A stretch of DNA of 64,000 nucleotides from an uncultured Porphyromonadaceae bacterium (GTDB lineage Bacteria > Bacteroidota > Bacteroidia > Bacteroidales > Muribaculaceae). The stretch spans positions 1 to 64,000 of the forward strand of contig CABUVO010000013.1 of assembly GCA_902495075.1 (NCBI GenBank). Reading direction: 5' to 3'. Shown piece by piece: positions 26,235 through 35,413 of this stretch (the stretch's first letter is position 1; each line of letters begins with the position of its first letter). The position numbers were made by a program, and so were the translations under genes. Below the pieces are notes generated by a model. That model worked only from the letters and a program-made list of their open reading frames with translations, searched no databases and had not been told where the DNA came from.

Positions 26235-27713
26235 ATGTTCTCTTATAAAAAACATACATATTATATCAACATACTGATGCTTTTGAGAGTTATCGGTTAT
26301 CTATTGGTAATCGAAGCTTTTTTTATGCTGATTCCATGTGTTGTTGCTTTGATTTATAAAGAGAATGCTTTATGGGATTTCCTGATATGTGCAGGCATTT
26401 CAGGCATCTCTGGAGCCGGTATGATGTTTTTGCAACCTCGATCCCGAGATATGGGCAAAAGGGAAGCGATTCTTTTAACAGGTCTTACATGGATAATTCT
26501 ATCATTATTCGGTATGCTGCCTTTCCTATTTGCCGGCACACACATGTCAATTACTGATGCATTCTTTGAAACTATGAGTGGTTTTACCACTACTGGAGCA
26601 TCGGTGTTGTCAACATTATCCGGAGTGCCAAAATCTATTTTAGCTTGGCGTTGTGTGGTGCAGTGGGTAGGTGGACTGGGAATAATATTGTTTACGCTTG
26701 CGGTTGTTCCAATGTTGAATTATTCTGGTGGAATGCAATTATTCAATGCGGAAGTAACGGGCATCACGCATGATAAACTACGTCCGAGGGTGAGCTTTAC
26801 GGCAAAGGGATTGTGGGGGGTATACATCCTTTTGACAGTCTTATTGATAATACTTTTATCATTTTCTGACATGCCGTTTTTTGACGCATTTTGTCATGGC
26901 TTATCTACAATGTCAACAGGAGGATTCTCCACGTGTGATTCAAGTATTGCCCAATGGGATTCCATATATGTAAAGATTGTTATGACAATCTTCATGTTTC
27001 TGGGAGGTGTAAACTTCTCATTGCTTTTCAACATGATTGCTGGACGAGGTGGCAATCCTTTGAAAAACACGGTGTTCAAATGTTACTTATGGATTATCAT
27101 CATTTGTTATGTAGGATTTGTAATAAATATTATCATTGAAGGTCTTGCACAGAATTGGGAATATCTTACGATCGACCCTCTGTTTCAAACTATTTCGATC
27201 CTTTCATCAACAGGTATTACAGAACCTGATTTTCATGACTGGGGATCAATTTCTATGGTGCTGTTATTAATCATGATGGTAATGGGATCATGTGCCGGCA
27301 GCACATCCGGTGGAGCAAAGGTTGATAGGTTTGTTGTATTGTTCAAATTCCTGAAAAATGAATTCTATAAAATGATGCATCCTTCTACTGTCACCACTGT
27401 AACAATCAATGGTAAGGGAACATCATCTACAGTTGTGCAGAAAACACTCGCCTTTTTGTTTTTATATGGGATGGTAATATGTATAGGCGGACTTGTTCTC
27501 AGCCTTATCGGACTGCCATTATCCGATTCATTTTTCTGTTCGTTGTCTGCCATTTCAAACACAGGTCTTGGAAAAGAAGTAACCGGTATGTCCGAAAACT
27601 ATGCGATGATACCCGATGCTGCCAAATGGCTATTATCCTTGATTATGCTCATAGGACGTCTGGAGATCTTCACCATTCTTCTGTTGTTTACCCCCACTTT
27701 CTGGAGAAAGTGA
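26235..27713 (+). CDS. trkH: Trk system potassium channel subunit TrkH
   Basis: TrkH is the membrane ion-conducting subunit for potassium uptake. The 492-residue protein has about ten hydrophobic helices and the four pore-loop repeats: SGFTTTGASVL, STMSTGGFSTC, SSTGITEPDF and SNTGLGKEV. The C-terminal helix ending EIFTILLLFTPTFWRK is the normal end of the family. The last 81 bases overlap the 3' end of the convergent M56 gene. Confidence 0.95.
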   Translation: MFSYKKHTYYINILMLLRVIGYLLVIEAFFMLIPCVVALIYKENALWDFLICAGISGISGAGMMFLQPRSRDMGKREAILLTGLTWIILSLFGMLPFLFAGTHMSITDAFFETMSGFTTTGASVLSTLSGVPKSILAWRCVVQWVGGLGIILFTLAVVPMLNYSGGMQLFNAEVTGITHDKLRPRVSFTAKGLWGVYILLTVLLIILLSFSDMPFFDAFCHGLSTMSTGGFSTCDSSIAQWDSIYVKIVMTIFMFLGGVNFSLLFNMIAGRGGNPLKNTVFKCYLWIIIICYVGFVINIIIEGLAQNWEYLTIDPLFQTISILSSTGITEPDFHDWGSISMVLLLIMMVMGSCAGSTSGGAKVDRFVVLFKFLKNEFYKMMHPSTVTTVTINGKGTSSTVVQKTLAFLFLYGMVICIGGLVLSLIGLPLSDSFFCSLSAISNTGLGKEVTGMSENYAMIPDAAKWLLSLIMLIGRLEIFTILLLFTPTFWRK

Positions 27714-29045
27714 TTTCACCTTTTTCAGTTTAATGGAAATCAGACCGTTAGGATACCTATCATCATTTTTATATACATTTATACTCTCTATTGTCGAAAC
27801 ATCTATATCATTTAAATTTCCGGAGAACAATTCCCCGTCAACAAAATATGCTGGCTCTTTCTTGTTTTTATCGGGCAGTGTAGCTTTGCTGTCGTCATAT
27901 TTATATCGAACCACTGTATCCTTTTTCACAGATTTGACTCCTGTCACTTTGAAAGAATCCACAATTGACTCTTTCTGTTTCTCATGAATAGTGTCAATTT
28001 GCTTAATTTTAATGGATTTTGATTCTTCTGTATCATTTATTAACGATTCTTTTCTATCATCTGTCATTCTACTCCCATCTGTCATTGGCTTATCACTTGC
28101 TATTGTGACGACTTTCACTTCCGGCTCCGTATTAATATCGCTTGGAGAATCTGAAATCTTGATGTTATCAATAATTGATAAAATTGTTGGATGAGCCATT
28201 GATGCCAATGAAAAATATGCAACAACCGGTAATAATACTACTGCAAACTTGCGTGTCGGATTTGATCGTTTGCGCAACATCATGGATATGCGACTCTTAA
28301 TCTGTGTGTGATTAAATCCATTTGTGAAAACCGGGCATAATTTCCCAGCCGTTTTTCTAAGCAACATCATCTGATAGGAAGAAGACCTAAGCTTTGACAC
28401 ATATTCATCTGCCTGATATTCATGTATATTCTTTAATTCTCTTGTAAGCATGTATGCCATAGGATTAAACCATTGAGCAATGTTTGACAATTGTGTGAAT
28501 ATAAGATCGATCCAATGATAATGAGTCAAATGAGACTTCTCATGCTCAAGAATCATTTCCAAATCATTATCACAATCTTCTGGTCTAACAACAATATATC
28601 GTCCCCAACTGAAAGGACCGGGGGCTTGGCTGGTTACCACAAGAATATATTTCTCAAAACTTGATTTATATCCTTTTCTAATAATATTTACAATCCTATA
28701 AATAACTAAACAGTTTATAACTACAGCTATAATAAGTCCTGCTGCGTAAACTACGCTCAATATTAATCCCCAATTTATGCTGGAATACAGCGAGACATCT
28801 GTATTGCCGACTGCATAAGTTTCAGCTGATGCAGGTGAAACCATAGCCTCGTTTACAAAATCCGAAGTATTATGAATAAACGAGGGGATTCCTAATGGTA
28901 ATACATATGCAACACCTATAATGCACAGTATAACAGTTCGATTAAACTTATGAAATGTGGTATGTCCTAAAAGCAGTCTGTAAGCCGGATACAACAGGGC
29001 TGTAAAAAATGCAACCTGAAGGATATATGCTATGTAATTCCCCAT
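27633..29045 (-). CDS. M56 family membrane metallopeptidase (BlaR1-like)
   Basis: The 470-residue protein has four membrane helices (about 5-25, 36-52, 92-120, 275-292) and the zinc protease motif HEKSH (168-172) in a cytoplasmic loop. This is the layout of BlaR1/MecR1, which cut a cognate BlaI repressor. There is no penicillin-binding sensor domain. Instead the C-terminus (about 395-450) has a TonB-plug-like segment, PAYFVDGELFSGNLNDIDVSTIESINVYK, common in Bacteroidetes M56 proteins. The blaI gene lies 18 bases upstream. The last 81 bases overlap trkH tail to tail. Confidence 0.88.
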   Translation of the reverse strand: MGNYIAYILQVAFFTALLYPAYRLLLGHTTFHKFNRTVILCIIGVAYVLPLGIPSFIHNTSDFVNEAMVSPASAETYAVGNTDVSLYSSINWGLILSVVYAAGLIIAVVINCLVIYRIVNIIRKGYKSSFEKYILVVTSQAPGPFSWGRYIVVRPEDCDNDLEMILEHEKSHLTHYHWIDLIFTQLSNIAQWFNPMAYMLTRELKNIHEYQADEYVSKLRSSSYQMMLLRKTAGKLCPVFTNGFNHTQIKSRISMMLRKRSNPTRKFAVVLLPVVAYFSLASMAHPTILSIIDNIKISDSPSDINTEPEVKVVTIASDKPMTDGSRMTDDRKESLINDTEESKSIKIKQIDTIHEKQKESIVDSFKVTGVKSVKKDTVVRYKYDDSKATLPDKNKKEPAYFVDGELFSGNLNDIDVSTIESINVYKNDDRYPNGLISIKLKKVKSLSPESGGKQQKNGEDLQTSYEHNQG

Positions 29046-29063
29046 CCAATTATGTGTTATAAT

Positions 29064-29450
29064 TTATTTTTGATTGCTTTTCTGTGACTCAACTTTCTCA
29101 ATTAGCTGCTTTAGTTCTTCTGTTGATATTTTTTCATCTTTTACAAGGGAAGATACAAAACCGAGATATGATTTGCCGAAAAACCTGTCAACAAATCCTT
29201 TCAACGATTTCTCTCGATAATTCTCCATAGGCACAAGAGCAAAATATTTATATGAGGTTCCGAATTGCTCATGTCCTAACCATCCTTTTGATTCCAATGA
29301 TCTCACAAATGTAGAAACAGTGTTGATATGCGGTTTGGGGTCATCCATCATATCAACAATATCCTTGACAAACAATGGACCGTTTTGCCAGAAATAAGTC
29401 ATTATTTCTTCCTCTTTAGGAGAGATGCTTTTTAATACTTTTGAGCTCAT
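29064..29450 (-). CDS. BlaI/MecI/CopY family transcriptional repressor
   Basis: This 128-residue winged-helix repressor matches the family from ISPKEEEIMTYFWQNGPLFVKDIV to the recognition region NTVSTFVRSLESKGWLGHEQFGTSYKYFALV. The C-terminal helix KISTEELKQLIEKVE is the dimerisation and cleavage-site region. It is paired with the M56 protease downstream, which is expected to inactivate it. CAACTA-N6-TAGTTG sites fitting this family lie upstream of the GLPGLI operon (4264-4315). None was found in front of blaI itself. Confidence 0.9.
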   Translation of the reverse strand: MSSKVLKSISPKEEEIMTYFWQNGPLFVKDIVDMMDDPKPHINTVSTFVRSLESKGWLGHEQFGTSYKYFALVPMENYREKSLKGFVDRFFGKSYLGFVSSLVKDEKISTEELKQLIEKVESQKSNQK

Positions 29451-29453
29451 ACT

Positions 29454-30248
29454 TTATTTTATTTCGGGTCGTTGATCGGGTTTATATTGTCCTTTATGTC
29501 TTGTTGCCGCGCCATATTCGATAGCATGCATCGGGCAGACGTGATAACATGCGAGACAAGATGTGCAATTCTTACCCCATTGTGGCTTATTATTTGACAT
29601 TGTAATGTTATCAACAGGACAAGATTTGGAGCACTGTGCGCAACCAATACATTTTTCACTTGCTTTCCATTTTGAAGGAAATATCCCCCATTTTTTGAAA
29701 AGCGGATAGATCAAAGCTGTTTTGAGAGCGGGCATACTTCCGAGCATTGGATTTATTTCCCACTTACCTATTTTGATTGTATCAGCTATTGTTCTTATTC
29801 GTCCGGGAGCCTTCTTTATTTTTCTTTCCCTTACGTCATCCGAATCTATATCAAAACCAGGTAGCAGCACATAGGTGTTGGGCATTATGACACTCCATGC
29901 GCCTTTAAGTACCAGACCTCTATTATTAAGTAATTTAATAAACATTTTATGTGCATTGCCCACTTCATCACCACAAGTTGCCGTCATCCAGAGAGGAATA
30001 TCATTTTTGATTATGGTATTGATTAGATTCTGCGGTAAAGAGTTTATAAAACTTGCCATTATCGGAGGAACACCCCAGGAGTAAATAGGGAAAACGAATC
30101 CTATTCCATGATTACAGAATCCTATCTCAGATATTGAGATTTCATCCGGTTTAGATTCACAGATATTCACAGCTAAATCATGAAGCTCTTTAGCCATGAC
30201 TTCAGCCACATAACGAGAGTTGCCTGTTCCGGAAAAATAAAATATCAT
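29454..30248 (-). CDS. EFR1-family protein: flavodoxin-like domain plus 2x[4Fe-4S] ferredoxin
   Basis: The 264-residue protein begins with a flavodoxin-type FMN loop (FYFSGTGNSRYVAEVMAKEL, about 3-22). It ends with two iron-sulfur cluster motifs, CIGCAQCSKSCP and CTSCLACYHVCP (about 198-246). Such proteins move electrons between flavin and iron-sulfur partners, probably under anaerobic conditions; the partner is unknown. It is 3 bases upstream of blaI, an odd partner for the BlaI/M56 pair and perhaps under the same control. Confidence 0.85.
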   Translation of the reverse strand: MIFYFSGTGNSRYVAEVMAKELHDLAVNICESKPDEISISEIGFCNHGIGFVFPIYSWGVPPIMASFINSLPQNLINTIIKNDIPLWMTATCGDEVGNAHKMFIKLLNNRGLVLKGAWSVIMPNTYVLLPGFDIDSDDVRERKIKKAPGRIRTIADTIKIGKWEINPMLGSMPALKTALIYPLFKKWGIFPSKWKASEKCIGCAQCSKSCPVDNITMSNNKPQWGKNCTSCLACYHVCPMHAIEYGAATRHKGQYKPDQRPEIK

Positions 30249-30257
30249 ACGTTGAGG

Positions 30258-30293
30258 AATAGAATATATAGGATGAATAGAATATAAAGGATG
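30258..30293. repeat. Two tandem 18-bp repeats upstream of the EFR1 gene
   Basis: GAATAGAATATATAGGAT (30258-30275) is followed by GAATAGAATATAAAGGAT (30276-30293), one base different. It lies 10-45 bases before the EFR1 start codon, so it falls in the leader or promoter region. Copy number could vary between strains. Confidence 0.7.
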
Positions 30294-30309
30294 GTCGGAA
30301 GCCGTTTAT

Positions 30310-30327
30310 ATTTAAACAGTTTCTTAA
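30310..30327. repeat. Solo copy of the E5 terminal repeat at the holA stop codon
   Basis: The 18 bases ATTTAAACAGTTTCTTAA are identical to 8519-8536, the right end of element E5. The holA stop codon (TAA, 30326-30324) lies inside it. No second end or core is seen nearby, so it is a solo end or relic. Confidence 0.6.
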
Positions 30328-31352
30328 AGAGTAAAGATTTTGAATATTAATTCCAACAAGAGATTATACTCATTCTGAAATGAATTTACACCTTTGCTTT
30401 TAACATCGAATTCTCGAAGCGCATGAATCGCATTTACCGCTCTGTAAGGATTGTAATTGCGCATTCCTGTTTTAATCTCATTCAATTGATTTTGAAATCT
30501 GATTCCCAATGCGTTCTTTATTGATGCTTCGGATTTATCGGGGAGATAATGAGCGATCACAAGTTTGCTGAAAAAATTGAACAGCGTTGATGTCGTCATT
30601 ATCGTAGGGTTTGTTTTGGGATTGGATTCAAAATATTTAACAATCTGAACTGCCTTGGGATAGTTTTTGGCTGCTATTGCGGATGTTAGCTCAAAGTTGT
30701 TGAAATCCTTTGAAATCCCGATATTTTTTTCAATATCTTCAGCTGTGATGCGTTGACCGGCACCACCTTTGATTTGGATGAGTTTGTTTACTTCCCCGAA
30801 CAATTTTGTCAGTGGACCTCCGATATATTCACACAGCATTTGCGCTGCATTGTCGTCAATGCTGCATTTTTGTGATGAACAGTAATCGCGAAGATGTGAG
30901 GCGAGTTGATAATCCTTTACTCTTTCGCTTTTGAATATAACGGCTCCGGATTTTGCCGCATTTTTCATTAAAGATGATGTGGCATTTAAGTTATCACCCT
31001 TGAAAGCAATTACGAATACCGTTGTTTTATTCGGTTTTGAAGAATAAGGCGCTATTTTCTCCAATGCCTGTTTTGCCTGCTGTTTTGATTGCGCCTCTTT
31101 GAGAATGACGACACGTCGTGATGCCATTACTGGCAATTGTTGGGCAGCAGCCACTATATTTTCCATGTCTGCGTCTACTCCATAATACACATTCAGGTTG
31201 AAGTCTTTATCTTCTTCTTCTATTGCTTTGGACTCAATTGCCTCCACAATGCGGTCAATATAGAAATCTTCCTCCCCCATGAGCAGATACATGGGTGCAA
31301 AATCACCTTTGTTAATTGATGTAATTATGTCTCTAAACGATGGATTTGCCAT
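30324..31352 (-). CDS. holA: DNA polymerase III delta subunit
   Basis: Delta is the clamp-loader wrench that opens the sliding clamp. The 342-residue protein has the HolA N-terminal domain (YLLMGEEDFYIDRIVEAIE, about 19-37, and ILKEAQ). The middle and C-terminal helical collar includes LCEYIGGPLTKLFGEVNKLI (about 178-197) and SKGVNSFQNEYNLLLELIFKI at the end. Length is normal. It overlaps the CPBP protease gene by 20 bases. Confidence 0.92.
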   Translation of the reverse strand: MANPSFRDIITSINKGDFAPMYLLMGEEDFYIDRIVEAIESKAIEEEDKDFNLNVYYGVDADMENIVAAAQQLPVMASRRVVILKEAQSKQQAKQALEKIAPYSSKPNKTTVFVIAFKGDNLNATSSLMKNAAKSGAVIFKSERVKDYQLASHLRDYCSSQKCSIDDNAAQMLCEYIGGPLTKLFGEVNKLIQIKGGAGQRITAEDIEKNIGISKDFNNFELTSAIAAKNYPKAVQIVKYFESNPKTNPTIMTTSTLFNFFSKLVIAHYLPDKSEASIKNALGIRFQNQLNEIKTGMRNYNPYRAVNAIHALREFDVKSKGVNSFQNEYNLLLELIFKIFTL

Positions 31353-32244
31353 TATTATCGTGTCTTATAAACCATTTGTGGCATATAGATAAAAAACAGA
31401 ACAATAATATTCCACTAATAATCGCACCCCAGGGAATACCTGATTCTGTGACTCCAAATTGCTCAAAATCAGTAGTAATCTTTCCGTTTGCTGTCAACCA
31501 TGCCGTTATCACAACCATGCTGTTGTTAAGTGCGTGCGCAAAAGCAGAAGTCCATATCGAACCGCTCCATATATATAAATAGCCGAAAAATGCGCCCAAC
31601 AACAACCTTGGGAAAAAACCGAAAAATTGGAAATGCATTGCACTGAATATTAATGCCGCGATCCATACTGAAGCGTGTGCGGGCATAACTTCATTGAGTA
31701 TTCTTTGAACTCCCGCGCGGAAAAACAACTCCTCAGCAAGTCCCGTAAGGCATCCAACTATCAAGATTCCTGATATAAGACCTCCAACACTTGTTGTGCT
31801 TAATATGGTATTGGCAAACTCTCTGCTGTTGTTCTCCCATTCGCGCATGGTCGCTTCCAATCCTTTCAGATTCTCCGGGAAAGTGATTGTGTCATTCCAA
31901 TAAATAAGCTGGTTCAAAAAAACGATACCAACTACGTAGCAAATTATTATTGCCCCTAAATTGATCCATCGGGGAGATTTGTCAAGTGATAGCCGGGACA
32001 ATATATTTCTTGATTCAAGTCTTGCCTCGATAACAGGGGCGAGCATAAATACGATTACACATTGTATCGAAGACACCAAAAGAATTCTGGTGCGCGGATC
32101 AATGTTCAGGGTATTCAATATGCCGCTTAATACAGAAACAAATATCAAGGCAACAAAAAAAACACCGACGAAGATACAAATCCTCGGGAGCAATGGCATA
32201 TAGGGAAAGCCTAAACCACTATTGGGTGTTGATTCCGGATGCAT
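31333..32244 (-). CDS. CPBP family intramembrane glutamic protease
   Basis: The 303-residue membrane protein has about eight hydrophobic segments and the CPBP (CAAX protease/bacteriocin-processing) motifs: EELFFRAGVQRIL with the paired catalytic glutamates, then AMHFQFFG and FAHALNNSMV with the metal or catalytic histidine region. Substrates are unknown. It starts on a 1-base overlap with the lptB stop and runs into holA, so the four genes udk-lptB-CPBP-holA look like one transcript. Confidence 0.88.
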   Translation of the reverse strand: MHPESTPNSGLGFPYMPLLPRICIFVGVFFVALIFVSVLSGILNTLNIDPRTRILLVSSIQCVIVFMLAPVIEARLESRNILSRLSLDKSPRWINLGAIIICYVVGIVFLNQLIYWNDTITFPENLKGLEATMREWENNSREFANTILSTTSVGGLISGILIVGCLTGLAEELFFRAGVQRILNEVMPAHASVWIAALIFSAMHFQFFGFFPRLLLGAFFGYLYIWSGSIWTSAFAHALNNSMVVITAWLTANGKITTDFEQFGVTESGIPWGAIISGILLFCFLSICHKWFIRHDNNGKSIV

Positions 32245-33137
32245 CAGTCAAATTTCTTACGAGTGAAAATAAAGTCTCGTCCAAGGTATTTTTCCCTCAC
32301 AATAGGATTGGCGGCAAGCTCCTCACTTGTGCCTTGAAACAAAACTTTACCTTCAAATAGAAGATACGCTCTGTCGGTAATACCAAGTATTGAGTCTGCC
32401 TTATGGTCGGTGATCAATATACCGATGTTTCGCTCTTTAAGGTGATACACCACTTCCTGAATATCCTCCACAGCAATAGGATCGACAGCTGCAAAAGGTT
32501 CGTCAAGCATGATGAATTTCGGATTGATGGCAAGACAGCGCGCAATTTCAGTCCTTCGTCTTTCACCTCCCGACAGATTGTTTCCCAAGTTGTGTCTCAC
32601 CTTTTCAAGAGAAAATTCCTTAATCAAGGATTCGAGTTTCTCTTTCTGATATTCTTTTGATGTATTAGTCATCTCAAGAATCGCGCGTATATTGTTTTCT
32701 ACCGACAATGTGCGAAACACGGAAGCCTCCTGTGGTAGATAACCGATTCCGAATTGTGCTCTTTTATAAACAGGATATTCCGTGATGTCATGATCATCGA
32801 GAAAGACCTTCCCCTCATTGGGTTTTATAAGACCTACTGTCATATAGAATGTTGTGGTCTTTCCCGCACCGTTAGGGCCAAGCAGCCCTACGATTTCACC
32901 CTGCGTCACATCAATCGAGACCTTGTTGGCAACAGTTCTTTTACCATATTTCTTGACAAGATTCTCGGTGCGCAACACACCCTTTTCAGGAATCTCAATG
33001 GTTTCCTGAATCACAATTTCACGCATATCCGGCTGGTTTCCCTCAAGTTCTCGTTCTTCTTCCTGCGAAAGCTTGGCGGGAGTGTCAGATTTATCGTGCT
33101 TGAATCTATTTTTATCAAATATAGCCTTAAAGTTCAT
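32244..33137 (-). CDS. lptB: Lipopolysaccharide export ATPase LptB, with N-terminal extension
   Basis: LptB powers extraction of LPS from the inner membrane. The ABC module has Walker [11 protein letters not shown], the Q-loop [13 protein letters not shown], signature LSGGERRR and Walker [17 protein letters not shown], all close to LptB. The 297 residues exceed the usual 240 or so because of about 55 charged N-terminal residues before [16 protein letters not shown]. No alternative start shortens it cleanly: the next Met (M38) still leaves 15 or so extra residues. The start overlaps the udk 3' end by 11 bases. Confidence 0.93.
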   Translation of the reverse strand: MNFKAIFDKNRFKHDKSDTPAKLSQEEERELEGNQPDMREIVIQETIEIPEKGVLRTENLVKKYGKRTVANKVSIDVTQGEIVGLLGPNGAGKTTTFYMTVGLIKPNEGKVFLDDHDITEYPVYKRAQFGIGYLPQEASVFRTLSVENNIRAILEMTNTSKEYQKEKLESLIKEFSLEKVRHNLGNNLSGGERRRTEIARCLAINPKFIMLDEPFAAVDPIAVEDIQEVVYHLKERNIGILITDHKADSILGITDRAYLLFEGKVLFQGTSEELAANPIVREKYLGRDFIFTRKKFD

Positions 33138-33750
33138 TTCTCGGTTTCAGAAGAGAGCGGATATAGTCAGTAAGGAGTTTAATAGCCACATTATTATGAC
33201 CACCCTGAGGCACAATAAGGTCTGCATAGCGTTTAGATGGTTCTATATATAATTCGTGCATCGGCTTCAGTGTTTCCTCATAGCGATCGATGACCATTTG
33301 CGGAGTTCTACCCCTCTCAATACAATCACGATGAATAACGCGTATAAGACGTTCGTCGGCATCAGCATCGACAAACACTTTGACATCCATCATGTCGCGT
33401 AGTTCCTTATCCGTCAAGACCAAAATACCTTCGACAACGACTACATCACGCGGTTCGATATGCACGGTTTCCCTCTGACGCGAACAAGTTATGAAATCAT
33501 ATGTCGGCATTTCTATGGCATTACCGCTCTTAAGCTCTTTAAGATGTTTAACCAATAATGTCCATTCTATGGATGCCGGTTCGTCATAGTTCATTTTAAG
33601 ACGTTCCTCAAGCGGAATGTGTGCGTTGTCTTTATAATAACAATCCTGAGGAATCACTGCAACCTCGTCTTTGGGGAGGCTTTCAATGATTTTTCTTACA
33701 ACCGTTGTTTTTCCGGAGCCGGTGCCTCCTGCTATACCGATGATCAACAT
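33127..33750 (-). CDS. udk: Uridine kinase
   Basis: The enzyme phosphorylates uridine and cytidine in pyrimidine salvage. The 207-residue product has the P-loop [16 protein letters not shown] (5-20), the substrate segment [10 protein letters not shown] and the lid region [37 protein letters not shown], all standard for the family. A strong promoter lies at 33779-33810. Confidence 0.95.
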   Translation of the reverse strand: MLIIGIAGGTGSGKTTVVRKIIESLPKDEVAVIPQDCYYKDNAHIPLEERLKMNYDEPASIEWTLLVKHLKELKSGNAIEMPTYDFITCSRQRETVHIEPRDVVVVEGILVLTDKELRDMMDVKVFVDADADERLIRVIHRDCIERGRTPQMVIDRYEETLKPMHELYIEPSKRYADLIVPQGGHNNVAIKLLTDYIRSLLKPRNEL

Positions 33751-33778
33751 AATCGAGATATGTATATTCTATTTTAAG

Positions 33779-33810
33779 CAAAATTACTAAAAACCGATTT
33801 CCTCTCCAAA
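33779..33810 (-). promoter_or_regulatory. Promoter of udk-lptB-CPBP-holA
   Basis: TTTG (33810-33807), 20 bases, TAATTTTG (33786-33779) on the minus strand; the ATG is 28 bases further. Full match to the Bacteroidetes consensus. It overlaps the divergent mlaE promoter. Confidence 0.8.
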
Positions 33811-33826
33811 TTTTTTATTAACTTTG
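33797..33826 (+). promoter_or_regulatory. Promoter of mlaE-mlaF
   Basis: ATTT (33797-33800), 18 bases, TAACTTTG (33819-33826) on the plus strand. The -7 box is exact, the -33 box lacks the G. Its upstream half lies inside the udk promoter, so the two polymerase footprints collide. Confidence 0.6.
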
Positions 33827-33887
33827 CCTATCTTTATTAGTGCTATGTTGTGTCAGGCATTGGTAAAAACGCTAAAATTTGAAATAA

Positions 33888-34634
33888 ATGGTAGTTTCAT
33901 CTATAAAATCATTTGGTCGTTATTGTGCTTTTATGGCGCAGGTATTTCGTGCGCCTGAAAAGTGGAGAGAATTCTTAAAACAGCTTGTATTTGAGATAAA
34001 TAAGCTTGGAGTAGATTCAATACCCCTTGTCATAATAATCTCGATATTCATTGGTGCAGTGATATGTATTCAGATGACAATAAACATTGTCTCACCCATG
34101 ATACCATCCTATTCTACAGGTCTGGCTACTCGTGAAATTCTGTTGCTTGAATTTTCATGCACCATGATGTCTCTGATTCTTGCTGGTAAAGTCGGAAGTA
34201 ACATCTCCTCAGAAATCGGGACAATGCGCGTCACAGAACAGATTGATGCTATGGAAATCATGGGTCTGAATGCAGCCAATTTCATAGTTCTCCCCAAAAT
34301 AGTAGGATTCGTATTGTTTGTCCCGGTTCTTTGTGTCCTGTCTATGTTTATGGGATTGATTGGTGGCGCGCTTGTGGCTAAATTTACGGATATGATTTCA
34401 ATGGAGAATTATGTTTTCGGTATTCAGTCATTTTTTAACGAATGGTATATTTGGTATGCCATTATCAAGACTCTGTTTTTTGCTTTTATAATAACCTCTG
34501 TCGCCTCTTACTATGGTTTTTATGTGAAAGGCGGTTCTCTTGAGGTTGGACAGGCAAGCACAAGAGCTGTCGTATCAAGCTCTATCCTCATTCTCCTCGC
34601 GGACGTTATATTAACAAAACTTCTGTTACAATGA
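33888..34634 (+). CDS. mlaE: MlaE-type ABC transporter permease
   Basis: The 248-residue permease (DUF140/YrbE family) has five or so membrane helices and the conserved coupling-region segment AGKVGSNISSEIGTMRVTEQIDAMEIMGLNA. MlaE forms the inner-membrane core of the phospholipid transport system that keeps the outer membrane asymmetric. It overlaps mlaF by 4 bases. The substrate-binding MCE protein (MlaD) is not adjacent. Confidence 0.92.
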   Translation: MVVSSIKSFGRYCAFMAQVFRAPEKWREFLKQLVFEINKLGVDSIPLVIIISIFIGAVICIQMTINIVSPMIPSYSTGLATREILLLEFSCTMMSLILAGKVGSNISSEIGTMRVTEQIDAMEIMGLNAANFIVLPKIVGFVLFVPVLCVLSMFMGLIGGALVAKFTDMISMENYVFGIQSFFNEWYIWYAIIKTLFFAFIITSVASYYGFYVKGGSLEVGQASTRAVVSSSILILLADVILTKLLLQ

Positions 34635-35413
34635 TTGAAGCTAAACACGTATCCAAATGGTTTGATGGTCAGCGGATACTTTTTGATATAGATGCAAAAT
34701 TCGATACAGGTAAGACTAATCTTATTATCGGTCAGAGCGGTTCGGGTAAAACCGTGTTCATGAAATGTCTCATTGGTCTTCTCACTCCGGAGGAAGGTGA
34801 GATTCTTTACGATGGTAGAAGATTCCGAGATCTTGATACACAGCAGAAGCGACAGCTACGCACAGAGATCGGAATGCTCTTTCAGGGATCAGCTCTTTTC
34901 GACAATGAGACTGTGCTTGGCAATGTTATGTTCCCTTTAAAAATGTTCAGTCCCCTTTCAAGAGCAGAACAGCTTGAGAGAGCACACTTCTGTATCAAAC
35001 GTGTCGGATTGGACCATGCTGATGACAAATATCCTTCCGAGATATCAGGAGGTATGCAGAAACGGGTTGCAATTGCGCGTGCTATTGCCTTGAATCCAAA
35101 GTATCTTTTCTGTGACGAACCGAATTCAGGTCTGGATCCTCGCACATCGATTATGATTGATGAACTGTTGAGTGACATTACTCATGAATACGGCATCACA
35201 ACAATCATCAATACTCATGATATGAACTCCGTATTAGGAATCGGAGAGCATATTGTTTTTATAAACAAAGGGCATTGCGACTGGACCGGCAACGATAAGA
35301 ATATTTTCAAAAGCAAAAGCGAATCGTTGAATGACTTTGTGTTCGCCTCAAAACTCTTTAGAGAGGTTAAGACATTCCTTGAGAGGGAGTATGAGGCAGA
35401 GGAAAGCCGATAA
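34631..35413 (+). CDS. mlaF: MlaF-type ABC transporter ATPase
   Basis: The 260-residue ATPase has Walker A GQSGSGKTVFMK (34-45), signature ISGGMQKRVAIARA, Walker B YLFCDEPNSGLDP and the switch histidine in IINTHDMNS. This matches MlaF/YrbF. It is translationally coupled to mlaE and energises lipid transport. Its 3' end overlaps the convergent lipB gene by 47 bases. Confidence 0.92.
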   Translation: MIEAKHVSKWFDGQRILFDIDAKFDTGKTNLIIGQSGSGKTVFMKCLIGLLTPEEGEILYDGRRFRDLDTQQKRQLRTEIGMLFQGSALFDNETVLGNVMFPLKMFSPLSRAEQLERAHFCIKRVGLDHADDKYPSEISGGMQKRVAIARAIALNPKYLFCDEPNSGLDPRTSIMIDELLSDITHEYGITTIINTHDMNSVLGIGEHIVFINKGHCDWTGNDKNIFKSKSESLNDFVFASKLFREVKTFLEREYEAEESR

